A stretch of 64,000 nt of DNA from Paucibacter sediminis (lineage in GTDB: Bacteria > Pseudomonadota > Gammaproteobacteria > Burkholderiales > Burkholderiaceae_C): assembly GCF_030254645.1 (NCBI RefSeq), contig NZ_CP116346.1, forward strand, positions 1,034,001 through 1,098,000, given 5' to 3'. Both the position numbers and the translations under genes were made by a program. Positions within the stretch are counted from its first letter, which is position 1. Every line of letters begins with the position of its first letter. A model generated the notes under the pieces. It ran no database searches, was not told where the DNA came from, and saw only the letters and a list, made by a program, of their open reading frames with translations. Below, piece after piece: positions 19,423 to 29,240 of the stretch.

Positions 19423-20286
19423 GTGCCCAACTCCGCGCTTACGCACCAGCACTGGGGGGTTGAAGCCCTCTGGCAAGACCTGGAACCGGTGCTGCCAGGC
19501 CTCTCCATCGAGGTGCTGGCACGGGTGGACTCCACCAACACCGCCCTGCTGGAGCGCGTGCGCAGCGATACGCGCCACCCCGGCGAGCGCGGCGGCGAGC
19601 ATGGCACCTACGGCCGGCGCGCCCACGACATGAACCCCTGCCTGCTGGTGGCCGAGCACCAGACCCATGGCCGCGGCCGCATGGGCCGCAGCTGGCATGC
19701 CCAGCCCGGCGCCTCGCTGACCTTCTCGCTGGCGGTGCCGATGGACCTGGCCGACTGGTCGGGCCTCTCGCTGGCGGTGGGCTGCGCCATCGCCCAGGGC
19801 CTGGAGCCGCAGCCGGCCGCGCAGCCGCGCCTGCAGCTCAAGTGGCCCAACGACATCTGGCTGGACGGGCGCAAGCTCGGTGGCATCCTGATCGAGACCG
19901 TGCCGGCCGGCAGCCAGCGCATGGCCATCATCGGCATCGGCCTGAACGTCGCCCGGCAAGACCTGACCCCGCAGGCCCTGGAGGGCCAGTTCAGCACCGG
20001 CTTCGCCAGCCTGGACGAATTCGAACCCGGGCTGGATGCCCCGGCCGTGCTGGCGCGCGTGGCGCGCCCCCTGGTGCTGGCGCTGAAACGCTTTGCCGAG
20101 GCCGGTTTTGCGCCCTGGCAGGCCGAATACGCCAGCCGCGACCTGCTGCGCGGCCACGAGGTGGTGGCCGGCAACCTGGAAGGCGTGGCCCAGGGCGTGA
20201 GCGCCCAAGGCGAGCTGCTGGTTCAGACGGCCGATGGCCTGCTGCCGGTGAGCGGCGGTGAAGTCAGCGTGCGGCTGGGTAGCTGA
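19423..20286 (+). CDS. birA: Biotin--[acetyl-CoA-carboxylase] ligase
   Basis: Activates biotin with ATP and attaches it to the BCCP subunit of acetyl-CoA carboxylase. The 287-residue protein has the biotinyl-AMP loop HGRGRMGRSWHAQPGASL, KWPNDIWLDGRKLGGILIE, and a C-terminal SH3-like domain (GHEVVAGNLEGVAQGVSAQGELL). The DNA-binding N-terminal domain of E. coli BirA is missing, so it is a ligase only. An insertion of about 25 residues (GERGGEHGTYGRRAH) follows the first motif. It starts at a GTG with AAGGA upstream, and its TGA overlaps the next ATG. Confidence 0.92.
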   Translation: MPNSALTHQHWGVEALWQDLEPVLPGLSIEVLARVDSTNTALLERVRSDTRHPGERGGEHGTYGRRAHDMNPCLLVAEHQTHGRGRMGRSWHAQPGASLTFSLAVPMDLADWSGLSLAVGCAIAQGLEPQPAAQPRLQLKWPNDIWLDGRKLGGILIETVPAGSQRMAIIGIGLNVARQDLTPQALEGQFSTGFASLDEFEPGLDAPAVLARVARPLVLALKRFAEAGFAPWQAEYASRDLLRGHEVVAGNLEGVAQGVSAQGELLVQTADGLLPVSGGEVSVRLGS

Positions 20287-21002
20287 TGCTACGCGCCCTG
20301 CTGGTCCTGCTGCTTGCCGCCAACGTGGCCTTCTTCGCCTGGACCCAGGGCTGGCTGGACGCCGTCACGGGCCTGCGCGCCCAGGGCGACCGCGAACCCG
20401 AACGCCTGCAGCAGCAGCAACACCCCGAGCGCCTCACCCTGGTCTCGCCGCAAACCGCCAAGGCCTTGCAGACGCGTGCCTGCCTGGAGCTGGGCCCGGT
20501 GGAGGGCGCGGAGGCCCTGCACGGCCTGCAGGCCCAGCTCGACAAGGCCGGCGTGGCCGCCGGCGAGTGGCAGGACATCGCCAGCGAGGTGGCGGGCGTC
20601 TGGGCGGTGGCCACCATCAAATTCCCCAACAAGGAATTCCAGACGCGCAAGGAAGAGACCTACAAGCGCCTCAAGATCAGTTATGAATACCTTGACGGCC
20701 CGGCCGACGAGATGCCCAGCATGGTGCTCTCGCGCCACGCCAGCGAGAAGGCCGCCACGGACCAGGTCGAGGCGCTCTCGCAGCGCGCCCTGAAGGGCCT
20801 GCGCGTGCTGCCCCTGCAGGCACCCAAGGCCCTGCACCTGCTGCGTTTTGCCCAGGCCGATGGCGGCCTGCAGGCACGGCTTGCCGCCATCAAGAACGGC
20901 GGCAGCCTGAACCTCAAGCCCTGTGCCGCCGAGGTGGCCGCGGCGGCGGCCAGTGCGGCCGCATCATCCGCCCAGGCGCCGGCGAGCGGCGCCTCGCGCT
21001 GA
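20286..21002 (+). CDS. SPOR-like domain membrane protein
   Basis: A 238-residue protein with an N-terminal TM helix (MLRALLVLLLAANVAFFAW), a middle region whose CLELGPVEGAEALHGLQAQL segment resembles the start of a SPOR peptidoglycan-binding fold, and an Ala/Ser-rich tail. In Burkholderiales a SPOR-like protein is usually found close to birA, often with a coaX pantothenate kinase between them; here coaX is absent and the ATG shares one base with the birA stop (TGATG). Its stop abuts the convergent protease gene with no spacer. Confidence 0.75.
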   Translation: MLRALLVLLLAANVAFFAWTQGWLDAVTGLRAQGDREPERLQQQQHPERLTLVSPQTAKALQTRACLELGPVEGAEALHGLQAQLDKAGVAAGEWQDIASEVAGVWAVATIKFPNKEFQTRKEETYKRLKISYEYLDGPADEMPSMVLSRHASEKAATDQVEALSQRALKGLRVLPLQAPKALHLLRFAQADGGLQARLAAIKNGGSLNLKPCAAEVAAAAASAAASSAQAPASGASR

Positions 21003-22964
21003 TCAGCGGCGCGCCCGCCGCAGCAGCGGCACGCAGGCCAGCAGGGCCAGCAGCCAGGCGCCCTGCATGGCACCGCCGCCGCCACTGCTGCTGCTCACCG
21101 GTGCCGCCGCCACGCTGATGCTGGTGCTGGCACTGTAGACAAAGCCCAGGTCATCGGTGAGCGTCAGCTTGACGCTGAAACTGCCGGCCGCGCTGGGCGT
21201 GACGCTGGCGCTGAGGCCGCTCTGGCTGGCAAAGCCGCTGACGATGCCGCCGCCGTCGACGATGCTCCACACCGAGCTCGCCACCGTGCGCCCGGCGGCC
21301 AGACCCAGGGCCGCGCCGCTGAGCGAGAGCGTCTGGCCGGCCACCGCGGCGGCGCCGGCGGTGATCTGCACCGAGGCGGTGTTGGCGGCCGCCACCGCCT
21401 GCACGGCCGCGGCCGCGTCCAGCATGCCGGCGCCGCAGGTGCTGGTGGTGCAGTAGCACTCCAGCTGTTCGGTACTGTCGGGCGCGCGGCATTGCGTCAC
21501 CGTGCTGGCGGCGCCACTGGTCGGGAAGCGCCGGGTGGTGCTCTTGAGCACGTTCACCAGCTCGGCCACGCTGAGGCTGGGCCGCGTCGACAGCAGCAGG
21601 GCCGCCGTGCCCGACACCAGGGGCGCCGAGAAGCTCGTGCCCACATTGGCATTGCTGTTGGTGTAGCCGCTGGCACCCGGCGCCTGCGCGCCCAGGTTGG
21701 TGGTGGTGAGGAGGGAGTAGAGGCAGGCGCCGGTCTCGTTGACGCAATTGCCGCCCGGCGCGCTCAAGCCGACCTCGGGCCCCACGGCCGAGAAGCCCAC
21801 CTTGCTGCCGATATGGCGCAGCGCCCCCACCGCCAGCACGCCCGGGCAGTTGGCCGGGATGCCGACCGCCTGGCCGGCATTGTTGCCGGCAGCGGCGACC
21901 ACCAGCGCGCCCTTGGCGCCCACATCCGCGATGGTCTCGCGGTAGAGCTGGCCGGTCGCGTCGCTGGCGGCGCAGGAGCCGCCGCTGCCCAGGCTCATGT
22001 TCAGCACGCGCGCCACATTGGCGTTGAGCGGCAGGCCGGGCACACTGACGCCGGCGGCCCAGCGCATGCCGGCCATGATGTCAGAGTCGTAGCCGCCGCA
22101 ACGGCCCAGCACCCGCACCGGCAGGATCTTGCTGCCCCAGCTGACGCCGGCGATGCCCACGCCGTTGTCGGTGGCCGCGCCGATCAGGCCGGACACCCGC
22201 GTGCCATGCCAGGAGCTGCCGCCCACATCGCTGCTGCTGCAGATGTCCTTCAGCGGGCCGTCCACATCGGCCTGGGTGACGCCATCGCCGGGGTCGCTGG
22301 CATCGCTGTCGCGCACATTGCCATCGTTGGCGACCAGGGTCTCGCTGATCAGGTCATAGCCCGGCAGCAGCTTGGCAGCCAGGTCGGGGTGTTCGTAGCG
22401 CACGCCGGTGTCCAGCACCGCCACCACGGCGCTGCCGGTGCTGCTGTCCCAGGCCTTCACCGCGTTGATGCTGGAGATCACCGTGCTGTCCGGGGCGCGC
22501 AGATACCACTGGCCCGCCGCGAGGGCGCTGTTGCCCTCGGCAAACAGCGGATCGTTGGGCAGCGCGGTGGCGCGGCGGCGCTGGTCCACCGCCACCAGCT
22601 CCACCTCGGCATCGGCCGCCAGGCGCTTGGCCAGCGTGGCCGCGTCGATACCGGCCGCCGTATAGACATGGGTGCGCGCGTCCAGGCTGCGGCCCGCATG
22701 GGTCAGCGCGAGGCCCATGCGCAGGCCCAGCGCCGTACCGCGCGTCTGCGCCACCTGGATGGCCTGGCTGGGCAGCGCATCGGCGGCCAGGATCTTGGCG
22801 CGCACGCTCTGGGCCGCGGCCTTGAAGCGCACGATCACGCGCGCCTGGCTGCTCGCGCTCACGCTGCTGGCGGCCGCGCTCGCCGGCAGCGGCGAAAAAA
22901 CGGCGGCGAGGCTCAGGCCGGCCAGCAAGGCGCTGGCGGCAAGGATTCGACGAAAGGTCTTCAC
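21003..22964 (-). CDS. Secreted S8 (subtilisin) serine protease with GlyGly-CTERM tail
   Basis: A 653-residue secreted protease from a GTG at 22964 with GGAG eight nt upstream. A signal peptide (about 1-30, ending LPASAAA) and a propeptide with an inhibitor_I9-like region come first. The subtilase domain carries Asp (VVAVLDTGVRYEHPDL), His (SSWHGTRVSGLIG), the oxyanion Asn (AAAGNNAG) and Ser (NVGTSFSAPLVSGTAALL). An Ig-like domain follows. The C terminus is SSSSGGGGAM, a hydrophobic helix (QGAWLLALLACVPLL) and RRARR: a GlyGly-CTERM sorting signal cleaved by rhombosortases. A rhombosortase gene is at 44852-45427. Confidence 0.92.
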   Translation of the reverse strand: MKTFRRILAASALLAGLSLAAVFSPLPASAAASSVSASSQARVIVRFKAAAQSVRAKILAADALPSQAIQVAQTRGTALGLRMGLALTHAGRSLDARTHVYTAAGIDAATLAKRLAADAEVELVAVDQRRRATALPNDPLFAEGNSALAAGQWYLRAPDSTVISSINAVKAWDSSTGSAVVAVLDTGVRYEHPDLAAKLLPGYDLISETLVANDGNVRDSDASDPGDGVTQADVDGPLKDICSSSDVGGSSWHGTRVSGLIGAATDNGVGIAGVSWGSKILPVRVLGRCGGYDSDIMAGMRWAAGVSVPGLPLNANVARVLNMSLGSGGSCAASDATGQLYRETIADVGAKGALVVAAAGNNAGQAVGIPANCPGVLAVGALRHIGSKVGFSAVGPEVGLSAPGGNCVNETGACLYSLLTTTNLGAQAPGASGYTNSNANVGTSFSAPLVSGTAALLLSTRPSLSVAELVNVLKSTTRRFPTSGAASTVTQCRAPDSTEQLECYCTTSTCGAGMLDAAAAVQAVAAANTASVQITAGAAAVAGQTLSLSGAALGLAAGRTVASSVWSIVDGGGIVSGFASQSGLSASVTPSAAGSFSVKLTLTDDLGFVYSASTSISVAAAPVSSSSGGGGAMQGAWLLALLACVPLLRRARR

Positions 22965-23069
22965 GGCAGGATCTCCAGACGCATGGCTATCCGGCCCAGT
23001 GTAGGCGTCGGGCCCATTTCCGCAGCCGTAAAGAAACGCAAAAAAAACAAGCCAGTCGCGGACACGAAA

Positions 23070-23091
23070 AAGGCCCCGCAAGCGGGGCCTT
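23070..23091 (-). terminator. Intrinsic terminator of gap
   Basis: Downstream of gap on the minus strand, AAGGCCCCGC and GCGGGGCCTT form a 10-bp stem (in practice 8-9 bp with a small loop), followed by TTT to give a run of five T. It ends the tkt-gap transcript before the protease promoter region. Confidence 0.9.
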
Positions 23092-23112
23092 CTCATCGCG
23101 ATGGCAGCGCGA

Positions 23113-24183
<1,071 letters not shown>

Positions 24184-24188
24184 TCATA

Positions 24189-26243
24189 TCACTTGCTCTT
24201 CTTGACCTTCAGCTTGGCCACGCCCAGCGCCACCTTGACGGTGTCCACCACGTTTTCCGCGCTGAACCCGAAGTGCTTGAACAGCACCGGCGCCGGCGCC
24301 GATTCGCCGTAGGTGTCGATGCCCACCACGGCGGCACAGCCGTACTTCCACCAGCCGTCGGTGACGCCCATTTCCACCGCGATGCGCGGCAGACCGGCGG
24401 GCAGCACGGCCTTCTTGTAGGCGGCGTCCTGGCGGTCGAACACATTCGTCGAGGGCATCGAGACCACGCGCACGCCGATGCCGTCCAGCGCCAGCAGCTC
24501 CTGCGCACGCAGGGCCAGCTGCACCTCGGAGCCGGTGGCGATGATGACGGCGCGGGCCTTGCCCTTCACGCCCACTTCCTTGGGCTCGGCCAGCACATAG
24601 CCGCCCTTGGCGATGTCGTCCACCGCGGTCTTGGGCGCATAGGGCAGGTTCTGACGCGACAGCGCCAGCACGCTGGGGCGCTGGGCATTGCCGATCGCCA
24701 TGGTCCAGGCCACCACGGTCTCGGTGGTGTCGGCGGGGCGCCAGACGTCCAGGCCCGGGATCAGGCGCAGCGAGGCCACATGCTCGATCGACTGGTGGGT
24801 CGGGCCGTCTTCGCCCAGACCGATGGAGTCGTGCGTGAACACATGGATGACGCGCTGCTTCATCAGCGCGGCCATGCGGATGGCATTGCGGCTGTAGTCG
24901 CTGAAGGTCAGGAAGGTGCCGCCGTAGGGGATGTAGCCGCCATGCAGGGCCACGCCGTTCATGATGGCGGCCATGCCGAACTCGCGCACGCCGTAGTTGA
25001 TGTGGCGGCCGCCGTTCGAGGAACCATCGGCCTCCAGGCGGAAGGCCGGGGTGCTCTTGGTGTTGGTGAGGTTGGAGCCGGTCAGGTCGGCCGAGCCGCC
25101 CAGCAGCTCGGGCACGGCGGCGGTGAAGGCCTCCAGCGCCAGCTGGCTGGCCTTGCGGCTGGCCACGGTCTCGGCCTTGCCATGGGCGGCGATCACCGCA
25201 TCCACCGCGGTCTGCGCGAAGTTGGCGGGCAGCACGCCGGCCATGCGGCGCTGGAACTCGGCGGCCAGCTCGGGGTGGGCCGTGGCATAGGCGTCGAAAC
25301 GCTCGTCCCAGGCGGCCTCCAGCGTGGCGCCGGTGGCCTTGGCATCCCAGTCGGCATACACCTCCTGCGGGATCACGAAGGGCTCATGGGCCCAGCCCAG
25401 CGCCTCGCGGGTGAGCTTGATCTCCTCGCCACCCAGGGCCTCGCCGTGCGCCTTGGCGGTGCCGGCGCGGTTCGGGGAGCCCTTGCCGATGGTGGTCTTG
25501 GCGATGATCAGCGTCGGCATGTCCGTGCTCATCTTGGCCAGGCTGATGGCGGTGTCGACCGACTCCACATCGTGGCCGTCCACCGGGCCGATCACGTTCC
25601 AGCCATAGGCCTCGAAACGCTGGGCGGTGTTGTCGATGAACCAGGGCGCGACCTGGCCATCGATCGAGATGCCGTTGTCGTCGTAGATCGCGATCAGCTT
25701 GTTGAGCTTCCAGGCGCCGGCCAGGGCGCAGGCCTCGTGGCTGATACCCTCCATCAGGCAGCCGTCGCCCAGGAAGGCGTAGGTGTGGTGGCCGACGATG
25801 TCGTGGCCTTCACGGTTGAATTCCTTGGCCAGCATCTTCTCGGCCAGGGCCAGACCCACGGCATTGGTGATGCCCTGGCCCAGCGGGCCGGTGGTGGTCT
25901 CGACGCCGGGGGTGATGCCCACCTCGGGGTGGCCCGGGGTCTTGCTGTGCAGCTGGCGGAAGGCCTTCAGCTCCTCGATCGGCAGCGCGTAGCCGGTCAG
26001 GTGCAGCAGCGCATAGATCAGCATCGAGCCATGGCCGTTGGAGAGCACGAAGCGGTCGCGGTCGGCCCATTGCGGATTGGCCGGGTTGTGGCGCAGGTGG
26101 CGGTTCCACAGCGCCACCGCGATCTCGGCCATGCCCATGGGGGCGCCCGGGTGGCCGGAATTGGCCTGCTGCACGGCGTCCATGGCCAATGCGCGAATGG
26201 CGTTGGCCATCAGGGTGGTGTTGCGGGCAGCGGTATCGGCCAT
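24189..26243 (-). CDS. tkt: Transketolase
   Basis: Thiamine-diphosphate enzyme of the pentose phosphate pathway. The 684-residue protein shows the transketolase N-terminal signature ([21 protein letters not shown]), the ThDP/Mg motif [13 protein letters not shown] ending IYDDNGIS, the pyrimidine domain ([16 protein letters not shown]) and the C-terminal domain ([11 protein letters not shown]). The ATG at 26243 begins MADTAARN; the 27-residue upstream extension is unlikely. No strong Shine-Dalgarno is visible. It precedes gap in the same direction. Confidence 0.96.
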   Translation of the reverse strand: MADTAARNTTLMANAIRALAMDAVQQANSGHPGAPMGMAEIAVALWNRHLRHNPANPQWADRDRFVLSNGHGSMLIYALLHLTGYALPIEELKAFRQLHSKTPGHPEVGITPGVETTTGPLGQGITNAVGLALAEKMLAKEFNREGHDIVGHHTYAFLGDGCLMEGISHEACALAGAWKLNKLIAIYDDNGISIDGQVAPWFIDNTAQRFEAYGWNVIGPVDGHDVESVDTAISLAKMSTDMPTLIIAKTTIGKGSPNRAGTAKAHGEALGGEEIKLTREALGWAHEPFVIPQEVYADWDAKATGATLEAAWDERFDAYATAHPELAAEFQRRMAGVLPANFAQTAVDAVIAAHGKAETVASRKASQLALEAFTAAVPELLGGSADLTGSNLTNTKSTPAFRLEADGSSNGGRHINYGVREFGMAAIMNGVALHGGYIPYGGTFLTFSDYSRNAIRMAALMKQRVIHVFTHDSIGLGEDGPTHQSIEHVASLRLIPGLDVWRPADTTETVVAWTMAIGNAQRPSVLALSRQNLPYAPKTAVDDIAKGGYVLAEPKEVGVKGKARAVIIATGSEVQLALRAQELLALDGIGVRVVSMPSTNVFDRQDAAYKKAVLPAGLPRIAVEMGVTDGWWKYGCAAVVGIDTYGESAPAPVLFKHFGFSAENVVDTVKVALGVAKLKVKKSK

Positions 26244-26376
26244 GGTGTGTGCGGGATGGAGTTGCGGGGGAAAACCCGGCATTTTACGTGCGTCCGCGGC
26301 GGCGCCAATCTTGATCCAGAGCAATGCGTCACGGCCCGCTAGGCTTCAACCTCTGGCATAGAACGGAGACAAGACC

Positions 26377-26961
26377 ATGCAAGCCCTGACCCTCACCGTG
26401 ATCCGCGACGAGCACCGCGCCCTCGCCGCGATGCTGCGCTCCATCCCGCTGCTGCTGGCCGAGCACCGCCGCCACAACAGCCTGCCGGACTTCCACGCCC
26501 TGCGCGCGATGCTGTTCTATGTGGACGAATTCCCCGAGCGCCTGCACCACCCCAAGGAGAGCGAGCTGCTGTTTCCCAAGCTGCGCGCACGCGCCCCGGA
26601 AATCCGCGAGGTGCTGGACCAGCTGGACCAGGACCATGGCCGCGGCGAGCGCGCCATCCGCGAGCTCGAGCATGCGCTGCTGGCCTTCGAGATGATGGGC
26701 GAGGCGCGCCGCGACGCCTTCGAGGAGATGGCGCAGCGCTATGTGACGGCCTATCTCAGGCATATGGAAACCGAGGAGCGCGAGATCCTGCCGCTGGCGG
26801 TCAAGATGCTCAGCCCGGCCGACTGGGCCGACCTCGACGAGGCCTTCGCCGCCAACCAGGACCCGCTCACCGGCCATGCCGCGGCCGAGGAATACCAGGC
26901 CCTGTTCCAGAAGGTGCTGGCGGCCGTGCCGGCGCCGATCGGGCTGGGGCCGGCGCTCTAG
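26377..26961 (+). CDS. Hemerythrin domain-containing protein
   Basis: A 194-residue four-helix hemerythrin-like protein. Candidate iron ligands are His in RDEHRALAAML, His-His plus Glu in RLHHPKESELLFP, His in QDHGRGERAI, and His and Glu in YLRHMETEEREILP. Such proteins bind a non-haem di-iron centre and act in oxygen, nitric oxide or iron handling. A GGAG Shine-Dalgarno precedes the ATG. The nearest downstream gene (murU-like) begins 29 nt later; I see no functional link. Confidence 0.9.
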   Translation: MQALTLTVIRDEHRALAAMLRSIPLLLAEHRRHNSLPDFHALRAMLFYVDEFPERLHHPKESELLFPKLRARAPEIREVLDQLDQDHGRGERAIRELEHALLAFEMMGEARRDAFEEMAQRYVTAYLRHMETEEREILPLAVKMLSPADWADLDEAFAANQDPLTGHAAAEEYQALFQKVLAAVPAPIGLGPAL

Positions 26962-26990
26962 CGAGCCGCATCTCACTACACTCCCGGCCC

Positions 26991-27707
26991 ATGCGAGCCA
27001 TCATCCTCGCGGCCGGGCGCGGCGAGCGCATGCGGCCGCTCACCGACCACCAACCCAAGCCACTCCTGCAGGTCGCCGGCAAGCTGCTGATCGTCTGGCA
27101 TATCGAGGCCCTGGCGGCCGCCGGCGTGCGCGACATCGTCATCAACACCGCCTGGCTGGCCGAGCAGTTCCCGCAGCAGCTGGGCGACGGCAGCCGCTGG
27201 GGCCTGCGCCTGCATTACAGCAACGAGGCGCGCGACCATGGTGGTGCGCTCGAGACCGCCGGCGGCATTGCCAAGGCCCTGCCGCTGCTGTGCGCCGATG
27301 GCGACGAGAGCTTCTGGGTCGCCTCGGCCGATGTGCACCTGCCGGACTTCCGCGCCTCGGCGGCGCGCGCCGAGGCGTTTGCGCGCAGCGACATGCTGGC
27401 CCATCTGTGGATGGTGCCGAACCGGCCGCACAAGCCCGGCGGCGATTTCGGCATCGACGCCGAGGGCCTGGCCACCAGCGCGGCCAGCACGCCCAACGCC
27501 AGCGGGCCGCGCTACACCTGGTCCTGCGTGGGCCTGTTCAAGCGTGCCCTGTTCGAGGGCGTGCGCGTCGGCGAACATGCCGCGCTGCGCCCCTGCCTGG
27601 AAATGGGCATCGCCGCACGCCGCATCAGCGCCGAGCTCTACACCCAGGCCTGGGAGGACGTGGGCACGCCCGAGCGCCTCGCGTCACTGAATGCAGTGAC
27701 GCGCTAG
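26991..27707 (+). CDS. murU: Nucleotidyltransferase, MurU-like (MurNAc-1-phosphate uridylyltransferase)
   Basis: A 238-residue sugar-1-phosphate nucleotidyltransferase. It opens with MRAIILAAGRGERMRPLTD, followed by KPLLQVAGKLLIVWHIEAL and the metal-binding VASADVHL segment. Best family match is MurU, which makes UDP-MurNAc in the peptidoglycan salvage route around MurA. The usual partner kinase amgK is not adjacent, so the assignment could also be a mannose-1-phosphate guanylyltransferase-like enzyme. Preceded by a hemerythrin gene and followed by a diguanylate cyclase. Confidence 0.78.
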   Translation: MRAIILAAGRGERMRPLTDHQPKPLLQVAGKLLIVWHIEALAAAGVRDIVINTAWLAEQFPQQLGDGSRWGLRLHYSNEARDHGGALETAGGIAKALPLLCADGDESFWVASADVHLPDFRASAARAEAFARSDMLAHLWMVPNRPHKPGGDFGIDAEGLATSAASTPNASGPRYTWSCVGLFKRALFEGVRVGEHAALRPCLEMGIAARRISAELYTQAWEDVGTPERLASLNAVTR

Positions 27708-27750
27708 GGTCTAGCCCGGGGCCGGGCCGGCGGGGCGAGGGCGAGAATCG

Positions 27751-27765
27751 GTGCGCACTGCGCAC
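27751..27765. promoter_or_regulatory. 15-bp palindrome before the PAS-GGDEF gene
   Basis: GTGCGCACTGCGCAC has 7-bp arms and a single central base, and ends 5 nt before the ATG at 27771, where a ribosome binding site would be expected. It could be an operator or an mRNA hairpin that limits translation. No known family box is recognised. Confidence 0.35.
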
Positions 27766-27770
27766 CCGCC

Positions 27771-29240
27771 ATGACGCCCGCCGTAACCCCCGCCGACCTG
27801 CCCGCCAGCCTGGCCTGGGGGCTGCTGCTGGCGCTGCTGCTGGCGCTGGGCTGGCTGGCCCATGGCTGGCGGCGCGCCCGCGATGCCCAGCGTCAATGCG
27901 AGGCGCTCGCACGCACCGCCCGGGCCGAGCGCGCCGAGCTGATCGAAGGCATCGAGACGCTCAGCGAGGCCTACTCGATGTTCGACGCCGACGACCGCCT
28001 GCTGATCTACAACCAGGCCTTTGCGCGCCTCTACCCGGCCAGCGCGCCGCATTGGCGGCCCGGCATGCGCTACGAGGACTTGCTGCGCGGCATCATCGCC
28101 GCCGGCGAGGTGACGCCGGCGATCGGCCAGGAGGAAGCCTGGCTGGCCGAGCGCATGCAGATGCACCGCGCGCCGGGCGAGCCCTGGCTGCAGGAGCTGC
28201 CCGGCAATCGCTGGGTGCGCATCTACGAACGCAAGACCGCCTCGGGCGGCACCATCGGCATACGCGCCGACGTCACCGAGCTGGTGCGCACCCAGCAGGC
28301 CCTGCAGACCAGCCAGGCCCAGCTGCGGGCCATCATCAGCACCGCCGGCGTGGCCATCGTCACCACCGATGCCGAGGGGCGCATGCGCAGCGCCAACCCG
28401 GCGGCGCTGCGCCTGTTCGGCTACGAGCTGGACGAGATGCTGGGCCAGGACGTGGCGATGCTGATGGACGAACCCGAGCGCAGCACCCATGGCCACTACC
28501 TGCTGCGCTTCCGCCAGGGCCAGGGCGGCCAGTTGATGGGCCGCGCGCGCGAGTTCAACGCCCTGCACAAGAGCGGCCGGCCGCTCACGGTGCAGCTCTC
28601 GGTCTCCGAGGTGCGCAGCGAGGCCGAGCAGCTGTTCGTGGCGGTGATCAGCGACCTCACCGAGCGCAAGCGCTTCGAGATCGAGCTGCAGCATGCCAAC
28701 GAGCAGCTGCTGCGCCTGTCCACCACCGATGCCCTCACCGAGCTGGCGAACCGCCGCCTGCTGATGCAGCGCCTGGAGGACGAATGGCGGCGCGGCCTGC
28801 GCACCGGCGCGCCGCTGTCGCTGCTGCTGGTCGACGTGGACTACTTCAAGCTCTACAACGACCATTACGGCCACCAGGCCGGCGACGATGCGCTGGTGGC
28901 GGTGGCCTCGGTGCTGCGCAACAGCGCCAATCGCCCGGCCGATCTGGTGGCGCGTTATGGCGGCGAGGAATTCGTGCTGCTGCTGGCGCAGACCGATACC
29001 GAGGGCGCGCGGGCGGTGGCCACGCGCTGCCGCGAGCTGCTGGCCGGCCTGGCCCTGGCGCATGAACTCTCGCCGCTAGGCGGTGGCCTGCTGACGCTCT
29101 CGATCGGCATGGTCAGCGGCGTGCCCTACCGCGGCAGCTCGGCCTCGCAATGGCTGGCCCAGGCCGACCTGGCGCTCTACCAGGCCAAGTCGCAGGGGCG
29201 CGACCGCGCCGTGGTGGCGCCAGTTTTCTCGGAAGCCTAG
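27771..29240 (+). CDS. Membrane-anchored PAS-PAS diguanylate cyclase
   Basis: Makes cyclic di-GMP from two GTP. The 489-residue protein has one N-terminal TM helix (about 14-32), a PAS-like domain (IEGIETLSEAYSMFDADDRLLIYNQAF, about 60-170), a second PAS (ISTAGVAIVTTDAEGRMRSANPAALRLFGY, about 185-300), then GGDEF with an intact GGEEF active site near residue 398. An RxxD inhibitory site (RPAD) lies five residues before it, so product inhibition is expected. No EAL domain. The last 4 nt overlap the convergent 29237-32407 cyclase gene. Confidence 0.94.
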   Translation: MTPAVTPADLPASLAWGLLLALLLALGWLAHGWRRARDAQRQCEALARTARAERAELIEGIETLSEAYSMFDADDRLLIYNQAFARLYPASAPHWRPGMRYEDLLRGIIAAGEVTPAIGQEEAWLAERMQMHRAPGEPWLQELPGNRWVRIYERKTASGGTIGIRADVTELVRTQQALQTSQAQLRAIISTAGVAIVTTDAEGRMRSANPAALRLFGYELDEMLGQDVAMLMDEPERSTHGHYLLRFRQGQGGQLMGRAREFNALHKSGRPLTVQLSVSEVRSEAEQLFVAVISDLTERKRFEIELQHANEQLLRLSTTDALTELANRRLLMQRLEDEWRRGLRTGAPLSLLLVDVDYFKLYNDHYGHQAGDDALVAVASVLRNSANRPADLVARYGGEEFVLLLAQTDTEGARAVATRCRELLAGLALAHELSPLGGGLLTLSIGMVSGVPYRGSSASQWLAQADLALYQAKSQGRDRAVVAPVFSEA

